Part shown: piece after piece, positions 43,567 to 52,813 of the stretch
Layout of the letters: each line of letters begins with the position of its first letter
How positions within the stretch are numbered: position 1 is the first letter of the stretch
Assembly: GCF_011764425.1 (NCBI RefSeq)
Contig: NZ_BLPF01000001.1
Coordinates: 4,331,001-4,395,000 of the forward strand
Direction: 5' to 3'
Length of the DNA: 64,000 nucleotides
Origin: Phytohabitans houttuyneae
GTDB taxonomy: Bacteria > Actinomycetota > Actinomycetes > Mycobacteriales > Micromonosporaceae
Program-made: the position numbers and the translations under genes
Notes under the pieces: generated by a model
Seen by the model: the letters and a program-made list of their open reading frames with translations, nothing else
What the model was told of the DNA's origin: nothing
Database searches by the model: none

Positions 43567-43640
43567 GCGAAGTTCACCACCTTCAAAGGCGTAGGCGGGT
43601 GTCGGCAGGACCGTAAGAAGGGCGGTACGGACGACGGAAC

Positions 43641-43658
43641 CCGTGATCGCGATCACGG
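43641..43658. promoter_or_regulatory. CRP/GlxR-like palindrome upstream of the actP operon (proximal)
   Basis: Perfect 18-base palindrome CCGTGATCGCGATCACGG, containing GTGA-N6-TCAC, the core of CRP/FNR-family sites. It is 75 bases upstream of the DUF485 ATG. Confidence 0.6.
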
Positions 43659-43695
43659 CCTTCGATTGCGCCGAACGGTTGTCTGCCTGCGCCGA

Positions 43696-43709
43696 GTGAC
43701 GTGGATCAC
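43696..43709. promoter_or_regulatory. Second CRP/GlxR-like site (distal)
   Basis: GTGACGTGGATCAC again fits GTGA-N6-TCAC. Its centre is 53 bases from the centre of the proximal site, about five helical turns. Confidence 0.5.
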
Positions 43710-43728
43710 GCCGCTTACCGGTTGGGCG

Positions 43729-44271
43729 TCAGCGCAGCTCCCGGTACCGCCCCCGGAAGTGGATCAAGGGGGACGCGTCGGGCCCGACCTCGACCGCCTC
43801 GATGGTCGCCTCCACCAGCAGCCCCCAGCCGAACTGCCGCGCCCCGTCAAGCCGGCACCCCACCCAGGTGCCCACATCGGCGGGGACCGGTCCGTACTCC
43901 GTGTCGGTCCAGTCGTCTCCCCGGAACAGCCCACCGGGCGCGGGCAGGATGCCGGCGAAGCGGTCCGCGAGCTGCTTGTGCGCGGCGGACAGCGGCGTGA
44001 CCGCGAACCGCCCCGCGCTGTTGGCCGCTGCCCACAGGTCGGACTCGTCGTCCACGATGCCGAGCAGCCGGCCGGGCTCGCCGCCGGCGACTACGGTGGA
44101 CGAGACGGTGAGGCCGGCGGGGCCGGGCGCCGTCCACAGCGTCACGGTCGAGGCGAGGCGGCCACGCACCTGGCGTACGGGTGAGCGGGCCGCACCGGGC
44201 GTCGCGAAGGGGTCGGTGCCGTGGATCTGCGCCCCGGGCTCGGGAAAGCTCACTCGCCAATCTTCGTTCAT
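43729..44271 (-). CDS. Flavin reductase-like domain protein
   Basis: A 180-residue flavin-binding protein of the flavin-reductase-like family (FMN-binding split barrel). The conserved opening region is RLASTVTLWTAPGPAGLTVS and the later block LAAANSAGRFAVTPLSA-like text. It may reduce free flavin for a monooxygenase, but none is adjacent. It is divergent from the binding-lipoprotein gene at 44.3 kb. Confidence 0.82.
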   Translation of the reverse strand: MNEDWRVSFPEPGAQIHGTDPFATPGAARSPVRQVRGRLASTVTLWTAPGPAGLTVSSTVVAGGEPGRLLGIVDDESDLWAAANSAGRFAVTPLSAAHKQLADRFAGILPAPGGLFRGDDWTDTEYGPVPADVGTWVGCRLDGARQFGWGLLVEATIEAVEVGPDASPLIHFRGRYRELR

Positions 44272-44304
44272 GCGCCGTTACGGCTCCCGTCAACCCCGTC
44301 CTCC

Positions 44305-44310
44305 TACCTT
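44305..44310 (+). promoter_or_regulatory. Leaderless -10 element of the binding-protein gene
   Basis: TACCTT is seven bases before the ATG at 44318. Confidence 0.5.
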
Positions 44311-44317
44311 GCCGGCC

Positions 44318-45286
44318 ATGAAGGCGAGGATCGGGGGACTACTGCTGGTGGCGGCGCTTCTCGCGGGCTGCGGCTCGGAGCAGGCGGCGCTGCCGGTCGG
44401 CGAAAAGCTGCCCCCGCCCCGGCCGGTGGGTGTCGAAGATCCCGCGCCGGCACCGAAGAGCTCGCCCGAGGAGGGTGGGTGCGAGCCGCGGGCCAGCTAC
44501 CGGCCGCGCGGCGGGCTTCCGGCACCGGGCGCGATGCCGGCCGGCTCGACGATGGCGCGGATCGCGGCCCGCGGCCACCTGGTCATCGGCGTCAGCCAGA
44601 CCACCTACCTCTTCGGGTACCGCGATCCGGAGTCGGGCGAGATCGTCGGCGTCGACATCGACATCGCGCGGCAGGTCTCCCGGGCGCTCTTCGGCGACCC
44701 CAACAAGATCCGGTTCCGGTCGATGGCCGCCGCCGAGCGCATTCCGGCGATCAAGGCGCGTGAGGTCGACATGATCATCAGGACCACCTCGATGAACTGC
44801 GAGCGCTGGCGCGACGTCGCGTTCTCCACCTCTTATTACGAGGCGCAGCAGCGCGTGCTCGTGCGGAGCGACTCGAAGGTGCGGGGCATCCAGGACCTCG
44901 GCGGCAAGAAGGTGTGCGCCGCGGCGGGCAGCTCCGACCTCGCCAACATCGCCGCCGCACCGTCCGGGCCGGTACCCGTCTCCGCCGTCGAGGTGCTCGA
45001 CTGCCTTGTGCTGCTCCAGCAGGGCCAGGTCGATGCCGTCTCCAACGACGACGCGCAGCTTGCCGGCTTCGTCGCGCAGGATCCCACCACGCGCGTCGTC
45101 GGTCCGGCGATCCGTACCGAGCCGTACGGCATCATGATGTCGCAGTCCACTGTGGACCTAGTCCGCTTCGTGAACGGTGTGCTCGCCCGCATGCGCTCCG
45201 ACGGCTCGCTCGCGGCGATCTACCGCAAGTGGCTCACGCCGCTCGGCGAGGTGCCCACTCCGCCAGCCGCCGAGTACCGCGACTGA
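44318..45286 (+). CDS. Polar amino acid (glutamate-type) ABC substrate-binding lipoprotein
   Basis: A 322-residue solute-binding lipoprotein. The signal ends in LLAGC. The mature part matches the bacterial extracellular solute-binding family 3: HLVIGVSQTTYLFGYRDPES, GVDIDIARQVSRALFGDP, and REVDMIIRTTSMNCERWRDV. This cluster binds polar amino acids such as glutamate. No permease or ATPase of that type is adjacent; the neighbouring ABC-2 genes are convergent and unrelated, so this is another orphan receptor. The stop abuts the opposite stop (TGATCA). Confidence 0.9.
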   Translation: MKARIGGLLLVAALLAGCGSEQAALPVGEKLPPPRPVGVEDPAPAPKSSPEEGGCEPRASYRPRGGLPAPGAMPAGSTMARIAARGHLVIGVSQTTYLFGYRDPESGEIVGVDIDIARQVSRALFGDPNKIRFRSMAAAERIPAIKAREVDMIIRTTSMNCERWRDVAFSTSYYEAQQRVLVRSDSKVRGIQDLGGKKVCAAAGSSDLANIAAAPSGPVPVSAVEVLDCLVLLQQGQVDAVSNDDAQLAGFVAQDPTTRVVGPAIRTEPYGIMMSQSTVDLVRFVNGVLARMRSDGSLAAIYRKWLTPLGEVPTPPAAEYRD

Positions 45287-46927
45287 TCACCGCTCCGGCG
45301 TCACCGCCTGGAGAAGCTCGGGCATCTGGCGGTCGAGCATGTCGCCGACCATGTAGGTGCCCAGCCAGGCCGCACCCGCGCCGTACGCCACACCGGCCGG
45401 CGCGGCCAGCCACAGCCAAACCGGCGCGTCGCCGGCGAGCGCGGTGGCCACCACGACCGGGATCGCCACCGCGCTGGCGCCGATCAGGCCGACGATGCCG
45501 AGCAGGCTCTTCGCCACACCCGAGCCGGTGTTGATGGCAAACGGGTTGGACGTTTCGGGCAGCGCGTACGCGCCGTGCAGCGACAGCAGCAGGTTGACCG
45601 CCAGGCCCGAGCCGTACGCGGCGCCGAGCGAGCCGATCATCACGCCGATCCAGGACGGCTCGCGCAGGAACGCGGCCACCACCGCGGCGATCACGATCAG
45701 CAGCGGCCCGATGTACGTGCTGAACGCCATCAGCCGCGCCCGCAGCTCCACCGCCCCCGGCACGCCGGCCACGACGTTCGCCGCGTAGGCGCTGCCGTCG
45801 TAGCCGAACTGGTTGGCGAGCGTCGCCGCGGCCAGCACGCCGACGAAGAGCATGGTCAGGCTGATCACGACCGGCGAGGCGGCACCGGAGAGGCCGCCGG
45901 ATCCGACGTTGATCATCACGGGCATGACCACACCGATCACCGCGAACGTGATCAGGCCGGCCCGCCGCCGCGCGTCCCGCCACCAGTAGCGGGCCTCGCG
46001 GGCGACGAGCGCGCCGTACCTGTTGCGGGGCAGCCACGGCATGCTCCGCGGGAAGAGCTGCGCGACGGCCGATGTGCCGGCGGGCACGGCGACCTTTGCC
46101 GGCCCGGCGCTCTCCGCGCCGAGCATGGCGGACTCCAGCGTCCGCGACCACCACCGCAACAGCAGCGCGACCGCCGCGGCGGTGATGAGGAGCTTCAGGG
46201 GTACCGCCCACGCCCGCCCCTCCACGACGTCGATGCCCATCGTGTACGGCGCGGCGAGCGGGGTCCAGCCGAGCACGCGAGCAGGACCGACCAGCCGTTC
46301 CCAGTCCGCGTTTTCGGCCAGCGCCATTACGCCGATCTGCACCGGGCCGATCAGCGCGGCCAGGCAGGCGAGCAGGATCGCGGCCAGGTCGCGCACCCGT
46401 CGCGACCGCAGCATGGTGGCGAACGCGCTCGTCACCGCCCGGCTCGCCGCGACGCAGAGGACGAGTCCGGCGACGGTGCCGACGAGCTGCGTAGCCGCCG
46501 CACCCCATCCGCCCAGCATGCCGGCCGTGATCACCAGGCCGCTCGTCGCCACCACCGTGGCAAATGCCGGTATGCCGATCATCGCGGCGGCCAGCAGGCC
46601 GGTGACGAGCGTGCGGCGGCGCACCGGCAGCAGCGCGAACCTTGCGGGGTCGAGTGTCTCGTCGACGCCGAAGAGGACCAGCGGCAGCAGCACCCAGCCG
46701 ACCACGAACACCGAGCCGCCGAGCGCCGCGGCCAGGGGCGCCGCCTCGAGGCTGCCGGTGAAGCCCGGCCCGGCGAGCAGGAGGAGGCCGGTGACCGACC
46801 ACCACAGCCCGAACACGACGCCGAGCAGGAAAAGCACGATGCGCCACGCCTTGCCGCGCATGTTGTTGGCCATCACGCGCAGCTTGAGGCGCATGAAGAG
46901 CGCGACCGACGGCTGCCGCGGGGTCAC
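45287..46927 (-). CDS. ABC-2-type transporter permease
   Basis: A 546-residue membrane protein with about ten to twelve hydrophobic spans and a start VTPRQPSVALFMRLKLRVMANNMRG, like ABC-2-type exporter permeases. The GTG at 46927 gives a GTGA overlap with the ATPase gene, so the pair is translationally coupled; a GTG two codons upstream is an alternative. Substrate unknown; antibiotic, lipid or peptide export are the usual roles. Confidence 0.85.
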   Translation of the reverse strand: MTPRQPSVALFMRLKLRVMANNMRGKAWRIVLFLLGVVFGLWWSVTGLLLLAGPGFTGSLEAAPLAAALGGSVFVVGWVLLPLVLFGVDETLDPARFALLPVRRRTLVTGLLAAAMIGIPAFATVVATSGLVITAGMLGGWGAAATQLVGTVAGLVLCVAASRAVTSAFATMLRSRRVRDLAAILLACLAALIGPVQIGVMALAENADWERLVGPARVLGWTPLAAPYTMGIDVVEGRAWAVPLKLLITAAAVALLLRWWSRTLESAMLGAESAGPAKVAVPAGTSAVAQLFPRSMPWLPRNRYGALVAREARYWWRDARRRAGLITFAVIGVVMPVMINVGSGGLSGAASPVVISLTMLFVGVLAAATLANQFGYDGSAYAANVVAGVPGAVELRARLMAFSTYIGPLLIVIAAVVAAFLREPSWIGVMIGSLGAAYGSGLAVNLLLSLHGAYALPETSNPFAINTGSGVAKSLLGIVGLIGASAVAIPVVVATALAGDAPVWLWLAAPAGVAYGAGAAWLGTYMVGDMLDRQMPELLQAVTPER

Positions 46928-47685
46928 AGCCACGCCAGCTCCTCGCCGGTCGCCGTACGTCCGCCGACCACCTCGACGAACACGTCCTCCAGCGAACGGT
47001 CGCCGCGTACCTCTTCGAGGGTCCCGACCCGCTTGATGGCACCCTCCGCCATGATCGCGACGTGGGTGCAGAGGCGCTCCACGACCTCCATCACGTGGCT
47101 GGAGAAGATGACCGTGCCGCCGCCCGACACGTACCGGTGGAGAATGTCGCGGATCAGCGCGGCGGAGACCGGGTCGACCGCCTCGAACGGCTCGTCGAGC
47201 ACGAGCAAGCGCGGCGCGTGCAGCAGCGCGCAGGCCAGACCGATCTTCTTCTTCATGCCGGCCGAGTAGTCGACGACCAGCGTGCGGCCGGCGTCGGCCA
47301 GCGCGAGCACGTCGAGCAGCTCCCGCGCCCGCTGGTCGACGACCGTGGGGTCCATGCCGCGCAGCAGCCCGTGGTACGCGAGGAGCTCCGCACCGCTCAG
47401 CCGGTCGAAGAGCCGCACGCCGTCAGGGAGCACGCCGAGCAGCGCCTTGGCCCGCACCGGATCGGTCCACACGTCATGACCGAGCACCCACGCCGTGCCG
47501 GCGTCCGGCCGCAGCAGCCCCACGGACATCGAAAGTGTCGTGGTCTTTCCGGCGCCGTTAGGCCCGAGCAGACCGTAGAACGAGCCGGCCGGCACGTCGA
47601 GGTCGACGCCGGCGACTGCCACCTTCGCATCGAACCGCTTGACCATCCCCCGGACCGCCAGCGCGGCATGTTCAACAGTCGTCAC
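46924..47685 (-). CDS. ABC transporter ATP-binding protein
   Basis: A 253-residue ATPase. Walker A is GPNGAGKTT, the signature YSAGMKKKIGLA (a variant of LSGGQ, common in ABC-2 exporters), Walker B LLVLDEPFEAVDP and the switch His SSHVMEVVE. It pairs with the permease downstream. The GTG at 47685 has a TACCGT element seven bases upstream, supporting a leaderless start. No clue to the substrate. Confidence 0.93.
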   Translation of the reverse strand: MTTVEHAALAVRGMVKRFDAKVAVAGVDLDVPAGSFYGLLGPNGAGKTTTLSMSVGLLRPDAGTAWVLGHDVWTDPVRAKALLGVLPDGVRLFDRLSGAELLAYHGLLRGMDPTVVDQRARELLDVLALADAGRTLVVDYSAGMKKKIGLACALLHAPRLLVLDEPFEAVDPVSAALIRDILHRYVSGGGTVIFSSHVMEVVERLCTHVAIMAEGAIKRVGTLEEVRGDRSLEDVFVEVVGGRTATGEELAWL

Positions 47686-47692
47686 CCGTCTG

Positions 47693-47698
47693 ACGGTA
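47693..47698 (-). promoter_or_regulatory. Leaderless -10 element of the ABC operon
   Basis: TACCGT is seven bases before the GTG at 47685. Confidence 0.5.
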
Positions 47699-47702
47699 GC
47701 CG

Positions 47703-49286
47703 TTACCAGGTAATGCGCCTCGGTCCGCAAGTCTCCGACCACGTGAGCGATGCCGTGGCCTGCCCGCCGAGAGCGTGCCTGGCCCGGTCGGCTCCGATGT
47801 TCCAACTGCGCCAGTCGTGCTCCTCGGCCAGGTCGCGGGCGACGTCGCCGAGCGCGCAGGCGCGCAGTGGCGCCGGGAGGCGGTCGAGCGCGGGCACGGC
47901 GTCGGCGGAGAGCCCGGACAGGTAGGCCACGTCGATGCGGCCGGTGTCCTGGTAGCGGGCCACGTTGCGGTCGGCGATGAAGTGGTCCGGGTTGAGCATG
48001 GCGAGCCCGATCAGCGCCGCCACACCGCTGCCGATCGCGGCCTGCGGCAGCCAGCTCGCGCGCATCCTGACGCCGGCGGCCAGCACCATCACGAGGACCG
48101 AGCCGAGCCACAGCTCGCAGGCGCTGACCAGCACGCGGAGCCGGGTAAAGCCATACGCCTCCTCGTACGTGTGCATCCGGAAGAGCGCGGACGCCACGAT
48201 CACCAGGCACAGCGCGGCGAGGCTGCCGAGCAGGACCCGGATGAGCAGCCGGTCGCGAGGCGTGGCGCGCGGCGCCCAACGGGCGGCGAGCGCCAGCACG
48301 CCGAGCGTGAGCGCGGTGACGACGAGGAGCTGCCAGAAACCGCGCCGCGCATACTCGGCGTAGGTCAGGCCCGCGGTGCGCAGCACGTGTCCCGCGCCGC
48401 CGAAGAGCACGGTGAGCTGCACCGCCACGAAGGCGATGAAGATGGCGTTGAGCGCGACAAGCGGCAGGGCCCACTCCAGGCGGCGCAGGCGCACCTTCGC
48501 CGGCCGCTCCAGGCCGGCGAGGCGGGGCGGGGCGGCGAGCAGGTATGCACCGCCGAGCAGGCCGAGGGTGGCGAACACGAAGACGTAGAGCCAGCGGGCC
48601 AGCGAGGACGTGTTGATCTCGGGGATCACGCGGCCGGCAAGCTCGGCGAAGGCCGCGTCGGCCGAGGCGAAGAGCCCGCCGAACACGAGGACGAGCAGCA
48701 GCGAAACCCCGACGGTGGCGCCCACCCGGGCGGACGGGCCGCCACGCCATCTGCGGGCGGCGAGCGCGGCGCCCCGGGCGACCCAGGGCAGGCCGCGCAG
48801 TGCCGCCACGGGCACGGCCACCGACGTGACGACAAGCGCGGGCAGGCTGCGGCCGGCGGTCACCGAGAGCGAGGCGGTCACGGCGGCGGTGAGCACGCAG
48901 AGCACGAAGAGCCAGCCCGCGGCGCGCACGGTGCCGACGCTGAGCAGCAGCACTGTCGCGACCGTCCACAGTGGTCTGATAGCGCCGGAATGGGTCATCG
49001 GTGGCACAGCCGGACCCCGGCCGATCGCGGTGGGCTGTGCCCAGCCGCGCAGCGACAGCGCGGTCAGCGCGGCGGCGCCGGCCAGCCCGGCCACCGCCCA
49101 CCCGACGCCCGGCCGGTCCAGTGGCACGCTGGCGGCGGCCACCAGACCGGCCATCCCCGTGGCGCCGAGGGCGACCGCGTCGGCCGGTCTGGATGGACCT
49201 GGCCAGCGGTGTTCGAGCGCGGTGGGCGGACGCGGCCCATAGACCGGGACGAAGGGGCGCATTGGGGGTGCGCTCTGTATCGCCAT
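47703..49286 (-). CDS. DUF4153/DUF4173 multi-span membrane protein
   Basis: A 527-residue integral membrane protein with about ten to twelve spans of the DUF4153/DUF4173 family. The family-typical stretch TAGLTYAEYARRGFWQLLVV and the C-terminal INTSSLARWLYVFVFATLG-like region are visible. The C-terminal 90 residues are soluble. Function unknown; such genes often sit next to ABC exporters or sensor kinases, as here. The ATG has a GGAGGAG ribosome site. Confidence 0.82.
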   Translation of the reverse strand: MAIQSAPPMRPFVPVYGPRPPTALEHRWPGPSRPADAVALGATGMAGLVAAASVPLDRPGVGWAVAGLAGAAALTALSLRGWAQPTAIGRGPAVPPMTHSGAIRPLWTVATVLLLSVGTVRAAGWLFVLCVLTAAVTASLSVTAGRSLPALVVTSVAVPVAALRGLPWVARGAALAARRWRGGPSARVGATVGVSLLLVLVFGGLFASADAAFAELAGRVIPEINTSSLARWLYVFVFATLGLLGGAYLLAAPPRLAGLERPAKVRLRRLEWALPLVALNAIFIAFVAVQLTVLFGGAGHVLRTAGLTYAEYARRGFWQLLVVTALTLGVLALAARWAPRATPRDRLLIRVLLGSLAALCLVIVASALFRMHTYEEAYGFTRLRVLVSACELWLGSVLVMVLAAGVRMRASWLPQAAIGSGVAALIGLAMLNPDHFIADRNVARYQDTGRIDVAYLSGLSADAVPALDRLPAPLRACALGDVARDLAEEHDWRSWNIGADRARHALGGQATASLTWSETCGPRRITW

Positions 49287-49318
49287 CGCTCCTCCTTGTT
49301 ATTGGGCAGGGTCCACCC

Positions 49319-49341
49319 GCCCTTGCGCGGCACGCAAGGGC
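49319..49341 (-). terminator. Hairpin between the kinase and the DUF4173 gene
   Basis: Nine-base stem GCCCTTGCG / CGCAAGGGC with a five-base loop, 16 bases past the kinase stop. Confidence 0.7.
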
Positions 49342-49356
49342 TGAATCGGCGGAATG

Positions 49357-50388
49357 TCACGCGGGTGTGGGAATGGTGACTCTGATGCGGCAGCCGCTCT
49401 TCGCCTCGGACGGCGGGTCGATCGCGGCGATCGTGCCGCCGTGCAGCTCGACGACCCACCGCGCGATGGCCAGTCCGAGTCCGGTGCCGCCGTCGGTGCC
49501 GGCCCGCTCGCCGCGGGTGAACCGCTCGAACACCCGGGCCCGCTGGTCCCGCGGTATGCCGTCGCCCTGGTCGAGCACCTCGAAACGGCAGTGGTCGGCC
49601 GCCGGCCGGGCGGTCACGAGCACGGTGCCTCCGGGCGGACTGTGGCGGGCGGCGTTGTCGAGCAGGTTGGCGAAGACCTGCCTCAGCCGGTCGGGATCGG
49701 CCTGCACGATGCCGGCCGCGTCTGGCACCTGTACCTGAAAATCGACCTGGCGTCCCGCGCCGGCCGCGGTCACCGCGGCCTCCCGGACCACCTCGTCCAG
49801 AAACTCGCCGATCTCGAGGTCGACCCGGTCGAGCGGCACCACGCCGGCGTCCAGCCGGGAGAGGTCGAGCAGCTCGGTGACGAGCCGGCCGAGCCGCTCG
49901 GACTGGGCCAGCGCCGTGCGCAGGGCGGCGGGGTTGGGCTGCGCGACGCCGTCGACGAGGTTTTCCAGCAGGCCCTGCAGCGCGGTGATGGGGGTACGCA
50001 GCTCGTGCGAGACGTTCGCGATCAGCTCCCGGCGCTGCCGGTCGGCGGCCGCGAGGTCGGCGGCCATCTGGTTGAACGCCCGCGCCAGCTCGCCCACCTC
50101 GTCGCGGGAGGTGGCCCGCACCCGCCGCGTGTAGTCACCGCGCGCCATCGACCGTGCCGCGGCGGTCATCTCGCGCAGCGGCGAGGTCATGCCGTGGGCC
50201 AGGATCTGCGAGGTCACCAGCGCGACGGCGATCGCGGTGAACGACGTGCGGTAAGCGATCCACCCGATCCCCAGGCGAAAGACCACAAGCCCGGCAAAAC
50301 CGGAGGCGACCAGCAGGATGCCCAGCTTGAGCTTGATCGAACGCACCGGGTCCAGCGGCCGGGGGAGCAGGTCGAGAAGGGCGCTCAC
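49357..50388 (-). CDS. Membrane sensor histidine kinase (BaeS/CpxA-type)
   Basis: A 343-residue kinase. Two hydrophobic segments lie near the N-terminus (LKLGILLVASGFAGLVVFRL and FTAIAVALVTSQILA) with almost no external loop, then a HAMP domain (SPLREMTAAARSMARGDYTR), HisKA (phospho-His in ANVSHELRTPITAL) and HATPase (LLDNAARHSP, DQGDGIP, GGTGLGLAIAR). The tiny sensor loop suggests it reads the membrane or an intramembrane partner (inference). The GTG at 50388 overlaps the regulator stop (GTGA), so it is coupled to the response regulator upstream. Confidence 0.93.
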   Translation of the reverse strand: MSALLDLLPRPLDPVRSIKLKLGILLVASGFAGLVVFRLGIGWIAYRTSFTAIAVALVTSQILAHGMTSPLREMTAAARSMARGDYTRRVRATSRDEVGELARAFNQMAADLAAADRQRRELIANVSHELRTPITALQGLLENLVDGVAQPNPAALRTALAQSERLGRLVTELLDLSRLDAGVVPLDRVDLEIGEFLDEVVREAAVTAAGAGRQVDFQVQVPDAAGIVQADPDRLRQVFANLLDNAARHSPPGGTVLVTARPAADHCRFEVLDQGDGIPRDQRARVFERFTRGERAGTDGGTGLGLAIARWVVELHGGTIAAIDPPSEAKSGCRIRVTIPTPA

Positions 50389-51071
50389 GGTGCAACCTCC
50401 AGTGCGTATCCGACCCCGTGGACCGTGCGGATGAGGTCGCCGCCGAGCTTGCGGCGCAACGCTTTGACGTGGCTGTCGACGGTACGGGTCCCGCCGGCCG
50501 CCGCCCACCCCCACACGTCGGCGAGGAGCTGCGCGCGGGGCAGCACCGTGCGCGGCCGGCCGGCGAGGTGCACCAGCAGGTCGAACTCGGTCGGCGTGAG
50601 ATGGGCCTCGACGTCGCCCCGCCGGACCCGCCGCTCGGCCTGGTTGATCTCTAGGTCGCCCAGCCGGATCGTGGGCGCGTCTTCCCGTGCCGCGGTGGCC
50701 GCCCGCTCGAAGCGGCGCAGCAGCGCGTGCACCCGCGCCGACAGCTCGCGCATGGAGAAGGGCTTGGTCAGGTAGTCGTCCGCACCCACCGCGAGCCCGA
50801 CGAGAAGGTCGGTCTCGTCGTCGCGCGCGGTCAGCATCAGCACCGGTACGGGCCGCTCGGCCTGGATTCGCCGGCACACCTCCAGGCCGTCGAAGCCGGG
50901 CAGCATCACGTCGAGCACGACAAGGTCGGGCCGCATCTGCCGGGCCGCCTCCACGGCACCCGGCCCGTCGGCCGCGATCCGCACGGTGAAACCTTCGGCC
51001 CGCAGCCGCGCCGCGACGGAGTCGGCGATCGTACGCTCGTCCTCCACCACCAGAACCCGACGCTCACTCAT
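50385..51071 (-). CDS. OmpR/PhoB-family response regulator
   Basis: A 228-residue response regulator. The receiver domain has the phospho-acceptor D54 in LDVMLPGFDG, a conserved Lys in LTKPFSMREL and the acidic pair in VVEDE; the C-terminal winged helix has AHLTPTEFDLLVHL and SHVKALRRKLGG. It forms a two-component system with the kinase downstream. The ATG at 51071 has a TAGAGT element seven bases upstream. The regulon is unknown; the ABC/DUF4173 genes downstream are candidates. Confidence 0.95.
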   Translation of the reverse strand: MSERRVLVVEDERTIADSVAARLRAEGFTVRIAADGPGAVEAARQMRPDLVVLDVMLPGFDGLEVCRRIQAERPVPVLMLTARDDETDLLVGLAVGADDYLTKPFSMRELSARVHALLRRFERAATAAREDAPTIRLGDLEINQAERRVRRGDVEAHLTPTEFDLLVHLAGRPRTVLPRAQLLADVWGWAAAGGTRTVDSHVKALRRKLGGDLIRTVHGVGYALEVAP

Positions 51072-51078
51072 GTCCGGC

Positions 51079-51084
51079 ACTCTA
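51079..51084 (-). promoter_or_regulatory. Leaderless -10 element of the OmpR-type operon
   Basis: TAGAGT is seven bases before the ATG at 51071. Confidence 0.5.
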
Positions 51085-51151
51085 TGCACCGTGCATGGAG
51101 AGCTCCGGCGCGAGTTGTGAACAACCTGTGCAGAACCTCGTCAGGCATCGA

Positions 51152-52813
51152 TCACAGACGTAGCGAATCGGGCGCGTGCAGGCGCAGCATCGTCGTGCCG
51201 ACGTCCGGTGGTGTGCGGCGGCGGGTCGCCAACGATACGGCCACCATCACCGCGAACGCGAGCGGTACCGTCCAGGCCGCCGGCTGCGCGATCAGCGCCG
51301 CGGCCCAGCCGTGCAGGGGCGGGCCGAGGATCGTGATCAGGACCGCACCCACGGCCGCGCCGCCGCCCACCAGGATGCCGGCCGCGGCGCCAAGGTCGGT
51401 CAGGCGGCGCCACCAGATGCCGAGCACCAGCAGCGGGCAGAAGCTGGACGCCGCCACGGCGAAGGCCAGCCCGACCACCTGGGACACGTCGAGGCTGGCC
51501 ACGTTGAGCGCGAGCACGACCGGGACGACGCCGGCGACGAGCGCGGCCACCCGGAAGTCGCGCACCGAGCCGCGCTGGCCGGGTCCGCGGTCGCTGGCGT
51601 GGGCGAGCACGTCGGTGGAGATGACGCCGGCGACGCTGGTCAGCAGGCCGGAGCTGGACGACAGGAACGCGGCGAACGCGCCCGCCGCCACCAGCGCGGC
51701 CAGCAATTGCCCCAGCGGGCCGGAGCCGAGGACCGCCACCGGGAGCAGCAGTACCACCGCGTCCGTGTCGCCGGTCATCAGCAGCTGCGGTGTGTAGACG
51801 CGGCCGAGCACGCCGTACAGCGTGGGTAGGAAGTAGAAAAGGCCCACCAGCGCGAGGACGACCAGCGTCGTGCGGCGGGCCGCGGCGCCGTTGGGGTTGG
51901 TGTAGAAGCGCACGAGAACGTGCGGCAGCCCCATAGTGCCGAGAAACGTCGCCAGGATGAGGCTGTACGTGCCGAAGAGCCCGCCGGCGTCGTTGCCCGG
52001 CAGCAGCCAATCCAGGTTGCGCGCAGTGTCCACACCGGACACATGGGGCACCGGGTCTCCCGCTTGGAACGTGAGCTCCTCCCCGGCCCGTACCTCCTCT
52101 GTGGACCCGTCGTGAAGCGTGAGTGTCGCGTCATGCTCGATCACGACGGTGGTCGCGGCGGGAAACGTGAGGCCGTCGGGCGGCGTCACCGGCGGCCGCC
52201 CGTCCGCCTGCCAGTGCAAAACCACAAACATCACGGGTACCGCGAGCGCGGTGAGCTTCAGCCAGTACTGGAACGCCTGCACGAACGTGATCGCGCGCAT
52301 GCCGCCCAGCGCCACGTTGGCGGTGACGACGACGCCGACGAGGAGCGCGCCCAGCTCGTACGGGCCGCCGGTGACGGTGGTGAGTGTCAGCCCCGCGCCC
52401 TGCAGCTGCGGCACGAGGTAGAGCCACCCGATGAACACCACGAACGCGGTGGCCAGCTTGCGGAGGCCGCGCGAGTGCAGCCGTACCTCGCAGAAGTCGG
52501 GCAGCGTGAAGGCTCCCGAGCGGCGCAGCGGGGCGGCGACGAAGAGCAGGAGCGCGAGGTAGCCGGCGGCGAAGCCCACGGGGTACCAGAGGACGTCGAC
52601 GCCGTACTTGAGGATCAGGCCGGCGACGCCGAGGAAAGAGGCGGCCGACAGGTACTCGCCGCCGATGGCCGCCGCGTTCCAGGTGGGGCTGACCACGCGC
52701 GAGGCGACAAGGAAGTCGGAGGTGGTGCGGGCGAGCTTGAGTCCGTAGAAGCCGATCGCGAGGGTGGCCAGCGTGACCGCGACGATGGCGGGGACGGTGT
52801 ACGGGTTTCCCAT
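51152..52813 (-). CDS. Sodium:solute symporter (SSS family), second copy
   Basis: A 553-residue symporter with about 13 spans, related to the ActP/MctC branch. Shared blocks are FLVASRVVSPTWNAAAIGGE, YLSAASFLGVAG and GTMGLPHVLVRFYTNPNGAA. An extra external loop of about 60 residues (after GRPPVTPPDGLTF, before TARNLDWLLPG) distinguishes it from the first copy. Substrate unknown, possibly a monocarboxylate. The ATG overlaps by one base the stop of the small upstream gene (TGATG). The LytS/LytTR pair lies directly upstream. Confidence 0.9.
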   Translation of the reverse strand: MGNPYTVPAIVAVTLATLAIGFYGLKLARTTSDFLVASRVVSPTWNAAAIGGEYLSAASFLGVAGLILKYGVDVLWYPVGFAAGYLALLLFVAAPLRRSGAFTLPDFCEVRLHSRGLRKLATAFVVFIGWLYLVPQLQGAGLTLTTVTGGPYELGALLVGVVVTANVALGGMRAITFVQAFQYWLKLTALAVPVMFVVLHWQADGRPPVTPPDGLTFPAATTVVIEHDATLTLHDGSTEEVRAGEELTFQAGDPVPHVSGVDTARNLDWLLPGNDAGGLFGTYSLILATFLGTMGLPHVLVRFYTNPNGAAARRTTLVVLALVGLFYFLPTLYGVLGRVYTPQLLMTGDTDAVVLLLPVAVLGSGPLGQLLAALVAAGAFAAFLSSSSGLLTSVAGVISTDVLAHASDRGPGQRGSVRDFRVAALVAGVVPVVLALNVASLDVSQVVGLAFAVAASSFCPLLVLGIWWRRLTDLGAAAGILVGGGAAVGAVLITILGPPLHGWAAALIAQPAAWTVPLAFAVMVAVSLATRRRTPPDVGTTMLRLHAPDSLRL

